Assembly: GCA_009920225.1 (NCBI GenBank)
Contig: RGAJ01000041.1
Location: 1 to 10,063 of the forward strand
DNA length: 10,063 nucleotides
Reading direction: 5' to 3'
Origin: Paracoccaceae bacterium
Lineage (GTDB): Bacteria > Pseudomonadota > Alphaproteobacteria > Rhodobacterales > Rhodobacteraceae
The notes beneath the pieces are model-generated. The model had not been told where the DNA came from. It did not search any database and saw only the letters and a program-made list of their open reading frames with translations. Shown piece after piece: positions 6,870-10,063 of this stretch. The first letter of the stretch is position 1. Every line of letters starts with the position of its first letter. Both the position numbers and the translations under genes were made by a program.

Positions 6870-7049
6870 ATGAAATCTTGCGCTATCACCTGCGTGATCG
6901 GCTGGCTCAGCTTTTGGACGTTTGGCGCGGTTGCTGTCTTAACGCCAGATCTATCGGAAACACAGATGGTGATTGCCACGCTCTTGGCCTTTGGCGGGCT
7001 TATGGCGGGCATGACATCTTATTTGAAACTATGTCGGGAGTGTAAATAA
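6870..7049 (+). CDS. Small two-helix membrane protein between livH and livM, unrecognised
   Basis: The product has 59 residues and is almost entirely membrane-embedded. A first hydrophobic segment spans about 5-25 (ITCVIGWLSFWTFGAVAVL falls here), a polar turn with PDLSET follows at 26-31, and a second segment spans about 33-52, ending in a short tail containing CREC. It matches no family I recognise. It has its own ribosome binding site GAGAGGG (6856-6862), seven bases before the ATG, begins 2 bp after the livH stop, and its TAA overlaps the livM ATG by one base (TAATG). This tight spacing and the coding-quality sequence argue that it is a real, translationally coupled gene. An in-frame GTG at 6867 is a possible but less well spaced start. 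Being embedded between the two permease genes, it may be an accessory subunit or assembly factor of the transporter; this is inference. Confidence 0.75.
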   Translation: MKSCAITCVIGWLSFWTFGAVAVLTPDLSETQMVIATLLAFGGLMAGMTSYLKLCRECK

Positions 7050-8125
7050 TGTTTTACCGTGAAGCAGGGGATTTCAAAACCTCGTATCAGGACGACAACC
7101 AAACGTTCCCGATCAAATTTGACCGCTATCGCTATTACTTGGTACTGTTTGTGGCCTTTGCGGTAATCCCGTTCATGATCAACGATTATTGGGCAAACGC
7201 GATCTTTCTGCCTTTTCTGATCTATGCGATTGCCGCGATTGGGTTGAATATCCTTGTTGGATATTGTGGGCAGGTGTCCTTGGGATCGGGGGGCTTTATG
7301 GCCGTTGGGGCCTATGCCGTCTATAAGCTGATGACCAGCTTTCCCGAAGTGAACATTTTGATCCACGTCGTTTTGGCCGGCGGCATCACCGCGATTGTGG
7401 GGGTGTTGTTTGGTCTTCCGTCCTTGCGGATCAAGGGGTTCTATTTGGCGGTTGCTACATTGGCGGCACAGTTTTTCCTTGTCTGGCTGTTTAACCGTGT
7501 ACCGTGGTTTTACAACTATTCCGCATCGGGTCAGATTTCGGCGCCTGAACGCACAGTATTTGGCATTCCTGTCACAGGGGCAAATACGGACAGTTGGGCA
7601 TCCTATATGGTGTGCTTGGTGTTTGTCACCATCTGCGCGATCATTGCCCGCAACCTGACACGCGGATCAATGGGCCGCAGATGGATGGCCATTCGCGACA
7701 TGGATATCGCGGCAGAAATCATTGGGGTGAACCCGTTGACCGCCAAGCTGTCGGCCTTTGCGGTCAGTTCATTCTTTATCGGAATTGCCGGTGCACTGTT
7801 CTTTTCCGTCTATCTTGGCGCGGTTGAAGTTGGCGAAGCATTCGGCATCAACAAATCATTCCTTGTCTTGTTCATGATTATCATTGGCGGATTGGGATCC
7901 ATTTTCGGCAGCTTTGCAGGCGCGGCGTTCCTTGTTCTCTTGCCAGTTTTCTTGAAAAACGTTCTGGTGGGAACACTTGGATGGCCGACCGACTTGGCCG
8001 CACATCTGGAGTTTATGATTGTTGGCGGTTTGATCATCGTATTCTTGATCGCAGAACCGCATGGACTTGCGCAATTATGGCGGGTCACAAAAGAAAAACT
8101 ACGGCTTTGGCCCTTTCCGTACTAG
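7049..8125 (+). CDS. livM: LivM-type ABC transporter permease
   Basis: The 358-residue inner-membrane permease is the partner of LivH in the channel. After a polar N-terminal stretch of about 28 residues come hydrophobic helices and the LivM marks: GLNILVGYCGQVSLGSGGF (65-83) followed by MAVGAY (84-89), LPSLRIKGFYLAVATLAA (123-140), the ATPase-contact loop GRRWMAIRDMDIAAEIIGVN (209-228), and GGLGSIFGSFAGAAFLVLLP (280-299). The C-terminal EPHGLAQLW (336-344) matches the family ending. SLGSGGF replaces the more common SLGHAAF. GGGAG at 7036-7040 precedes the ATG by 8 bases, and the start overlaps the stop of the small membrane-protein gene, implying coupling. Confidence 0.93.
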   Translation: MFYREAGDFKTSYQDDNQTFPIKFDRYRYYLVLFVAFAVIPFMINDYWANAIFLPFLIYAIAAIGLNILVGYCGQVSLGSGGFMAVGAYAVYKLMTSFPEVNILIHVVLAGGITAIVGVLFGLPSLRIKGFYLAVATLAAQFFLVWLFNRVPWFYNYSASGQISAPERTVFGIPVTGANTDSWASYMVCLVFVTICAIIARNLTRGSMGRRWMAIRDMDIAAEIIGVNPLTAKLSAFAVSSFFIGIAGALFFSVYLGAVEVGEAFGINKSFLVLFMIIIGGLGSIFGSFAGAAFLVLLPVFLKNVLVGTLGWPTDLAAHLEFMIVGGLIIVFLIAEPHGLAQLWRVTKEKLRLWPFPY

Positions 8126-8157
8126 GGCCCAAGTTATCGATCAGGGCACTAACCCTG
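8107..8157 (+). other. Two hairpins between livM and the binding-protein gene
   Basis: TTGGCCCT (8107-8114) pairs with AGGGCCCAA (8124-8132) with one bulged C, forming an 8-bp stem across the livM stop codon. A second, smaller stem pairs CAGGG (8142-8146) with CCCTG (8153-8157). Neither is followed by a T-run. Together with the hairpin after the binding-protein gene they flank that cistron, as seen where mRNA segments are stabilised separately. Function is inferred only. Confidence 0.35.
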
Positions 8158-8201
8158 GCGCACTGAAACCATCGGATTTCAAAATGGGAGGACCTTTACC
8201 G

Positions 8202-9485
8202 ATGAAAAAAACTTTGATCACAGCTGCGGTTGCAGGCATGGTTGCAGCGGCACCCGCCTTCGCAGATCTTACTTTCACAGCGCTCAGCTACCGCACAGGC
8301 CCATACGCGGCCAATGGCATTCCTTTTGCTGACGGATACCAAGATTATTTCACACTGCTGAACGAACGTGACGGCGGCATTGGTGGCGAAAAGGTGAACC
8401 TGTTGGAATGTGAAACAGGCTATAACACCGAAAAAGGCGTCGAGTGCTATGAATCCACCAAAGGCGAAGGTGCATTGGTGTATCAACCGCTGTCCACAGG
8501 TATCACATATCAGCTGATCCCCAAAGCAACAGCAGACGGCATTCCTGTACACTCTATGGGCTATGGCCGGACATCCGCGAAAAACGGCGAAGTGTTCCGC
8601 AGCATCTTTAACTATCCTGCGAACTACTGGGATGGCGCATCGGTTGCGGTGAAATACCTGTTGGGTGAAAATGGCGGCAGCCTAGAAGGCAAGAAAATCG
8701 CGCTTGTCTACCACAACTCTGCCTATGGTAAGGAACCAATCCGCACCTTGGAAGAAGCCGCGAAAAAGCATGGTTTTGAATTGTCCTTGCTGCCTGTGGA
8801 TCACCCTGGCCAAGAACAAAAATCACAGTGGCTGCAAATCCGCCGTGACCGTCCTGATTATGTCCTGATGTGGGGCTGGGGCGTGATGAACCAAGTCGCG
8901 ATCCAAGAAGCGGTCAACATCCGTTTCAACATGGAAAACTTTATCGGTATCTGGTGGTCAGGCTCTGAAAATGACGTGTTGCCAGCAGGTGACGGTGCGA
9001 ATGGCTATAAAGCGTTGACATTCCATAACGTTGGATCAAATTTCCCAGTGTTTGACGACATCCAAAAGCACGTTGTCGCAACAGGCAAAGCTGCGGGTGC
9101 AGGCGATCAAATCGGTACAGCGCTGTACAACCGCGGTCTATACGCCGCGATGTTGGCAGCCGAAGCCGCAAAAACAGCCCAAGGCATCCACGGCGTGAGC
9201 GCAATCACACCTGCGCAAATGCGTGACGGTATGGAAAACCTTGTCATCACCGAAGAAAAAATGGCCTCTCTTGGTCTGCCCGGTTTCGGCCCAAGCTTTA
9301 ACGTAAGCTGCCAAAACCACGGTGGGGACGGCTTGGTTGCCGTTGCCCAGTGGGATGCAAGCGCGAAATCTTGGGGTTTGATCACAGATTTCGTTCAATC
9401 TGACCAAGACATCCTGAACCCGTTGATTTCCGAAGACTCTGCAGCATTTGCAGCGGAAAACAACATCACTCCTGGATGTAACTAA
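8202..9485 (+). CDS. ABC transporter periplasmic substrate-binding protein (HAAT family)
   Basis: The 427-residue precursor has a clear Sec signal: Lys2-Lys3, a hydrophobic core (about 5-17) and an APAFA-D cleavage site after residue 21. The mature part is a type I periplasmic binding protein (Peripla_BP_6-like), with LNERDGGIGGEKVNLLE (53-69) near the start, KKIALVYHNSAYGKEP (164-179) opening the second lobe, and a Trp-rich patch MWGWG (223-227) and WWSGSE (251-256) likely near the ligand site. Four Cys (70, 82, 370, 426) could form two disulfides. It should deliver ligand to LivH-LivM. GGGAGG at 8186-8191 is a strong ribosome binding site 10 bases before the ATG; an in-frame ATG at 8184 overlaps it and is rejected. 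The ligand is unknown; the Trp-rich patch would suit an aromatic or hydrophobic compound (inference). Confidence 0.93.
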   Translation: MKKTLITAAVAGMVAAAPAFADLTFTALSYRTGPYAANGIPFADGYQDYFTLLNERDGGIGGEKVNLLECETGYNTEKGVECYESTKGEGALVYQPLSTGITYQLIPKATADGIPVHSMGYGRTSAKNGEVFRSIFNYPANYWDGASVAVKYLLGENGGSLEGKKIALVYHNSAYGKEPIRTLEEAAKKHGFELSLLPVDHPGQEQKSQWLQIRRDRPDYVLMWGWGVMNQVAIQEAVNIRFNMENFIGIWWSGSENDVLPAGDGANGYKALTFHNVGSNFPVFDDIQKHVVATGKAAGAGDQIGTALYNRGLYAAMLAAEAAKTAQGIHGVSAITPAQMRDGMENLVITEEKMASLGLPGFGPSFNVSCQNHGGDGLVAVAQWDASAKSWGLITDFVQSDQDILNPLISEDSAAFAAENNITPGCN

Positions 9486-9491
9486 TCCTGT

Positions 9492-9519
9492 TGCGGCCCT
9501 TGGGGAACCGGGGGCCGCA
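9492..9519 (+). other. GC-rich hairpin between the binding-protein gene and livF
   Basis: TGCGGCCC (9492-9499) and GGGCCGCA (9512-9519) form a perfect 8-bp stem around a 12-base loop, seven bases after the stop codon at 9483-9485. There is no T-run, so it is unlikely to be a full rho-independent terminator. It may protect the 3' end of the binding-protein message or cause partial termination, lowering livF expression relative to the receptor. A perfect palindrome CTTTCGAAAG (9531-9540) follows before livF. Confidence 0.55.
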
Positions 9520-9548
9520 TCACTTGAACGCTTTCGAAAGATAGGCCT

Positions 9549-10063
9549 ATGCTGGATACGACAACACAAAATGACGCACTGTTAGAAGTCAACAATATCG
9601 AAGTGATCTATAACCACGTGATCTTGGTTCTCAAGGGTGTTTCGTTGAAAGTCCCCAAAGGGTCGATCACGGCGTTACTGGGGGGAAATGGCGCGGGAAA
9701 AACCACGACGCTCAAGGCGATTTCCAACCTGTTGCATTCCGAACGTGGCGAAGTCACCAAGGGCATGATCAGCTATAACAACACGCGTATCGATTCATCA
9801 GATCCCGCAGAGATGGTAAAGCGCGGGGTCATTCAGGTGATGGAAGGCCGTCATTGTTTTGAACATTTAACAATCGAAGAAAACCTTTTGACAGGGTCCT
9901 ACACGCGCACGGATGGCAAGGGTGCTGTCGCTGCGGATCTGGAAATGGTCTATAATTATTTCCCACGGCTCAAAGAACGCCGCCGGTCGCAAGCGGGCTA
10001 TACATCAGGCGGGGAACAGCAAATGTGCGCAATTGGCCGCGCCTTGATGAGCCGCCCAGAAAC
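9549..10063 (+). CDS. livF: LivF-type ABC transporter ATP-binding protein, N-terminal part
   Basis: The reading frame is open from ATG 9549 to the window end (171 codons), so about two thirds of a usual 235-260-residue LivF is present. It is the second ATPase of the importer. Walker A is GGNGAGKTT (45-53), the Q-loop region is VIQVMEGRHCFEHLT (94-108), which matches the LivF pattern of PEGRxxFxxLT, and the signature is TSGGEQQMCAIGRALM (152-167). Walker B and the switch His lie beyond the edge. Gly46 stands where Pro is usual in the Walker A of this family. The ribosome binding site is weak: only AGATAGG (9539-9545) precedes the ATG closely. The gene lies 63 bp after the binding-protein gene. 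Confidence 0.93.
   Translation, partial: MLDTTTQNDALLEVNNIEVIYNHVILVLKGVSLKVPKGSITALLGGNGAGKTTTLKAISNLLHSERGEVTKGMISYNNTRIDSSDPAEMVKRGVIQVMEGRHCFEHLTIEENLLTGSYTRTDGKGAVAADLEMVYNYFPRLKERRRSQAGYTSGGEQQMCAIGRALMSRPE

Noticed and set aside
8061..8201. Long upstream extension of the binding protein, overlapping livM
   Set aside because: The signal peptide starts at the ATG at 8202 behind a strong ribosome binding site; the extension would bury the signal and overlaps livM in another frame.
9531..9540. CTTTCGAAAG palindrome before livF as a hairpin
   Set aside because: It has no loop, so RNA could form only three pairs; it is kept as a note, not a feature.

Overview
The window looks like chromosomal DNA of an alphaproteobacterium, most likely a marine Rhodobacterales (Roseobacter-type) species. 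This rests on moderate-to-high GC, the style of the intergenic regions and the resemblance of the proteins to that group; it was judged by eye, with no database search. I see no mobile element, CRISPR array, tRNA or rRNA. All sequence-level statements below come from reading the window.

Left part (1-2745): a partial minus-strand EamA/DMT-type membrane transporter faces away from a plus-strand gene for a small, membrane-anchored protein rich in Met and His. The 137-bp divergent gap between them holds a perfect 12-bp palindrome. A xylulokinase gene (xylB) follows 30 bp after the Met/His-rich gene. No other pentose or pentitol gene is visible.

Spacer (2746-2989): 244 bp without a gene, but with unusual structure. 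It has an inverted repeat, an exact tandem duplication of a 10-mer, and a 12-bp-stem hairpin whose right arm runs into the ribosome binding site of the next gene.

Right part (2990-10063, continuing off the window): one co-oriented, tightly packed cluster. It encodes a large AMP-forming acyl-CoA ligase, then LivG-type ATPase, LivH-type permease, an unrecognised 59-residue two-helix membrane protein, LivM-type permease, periplasmic binding protein and LivF-type ATPase (truncated by the window end). The transporter is complete in kind: two permeases, two ATPases and one exported receptor. The ligase placed first suggests that the imported compound is a carboxylate activated to its CoA thioester, rather than, or in addition to, a branched-chain amino acid. 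This substrate assignment is inference. Hairpins lie between livG and livH and on both sides of the binding-protein gene, where they could set unequal expression of the subunits.

The points most worth a second look are the SD-overlapping leader hairpin, the small membrane protein inserted between the two permease genes, the ligase-transporter pairing, and an internal duplication in the Met/His-rich protein.
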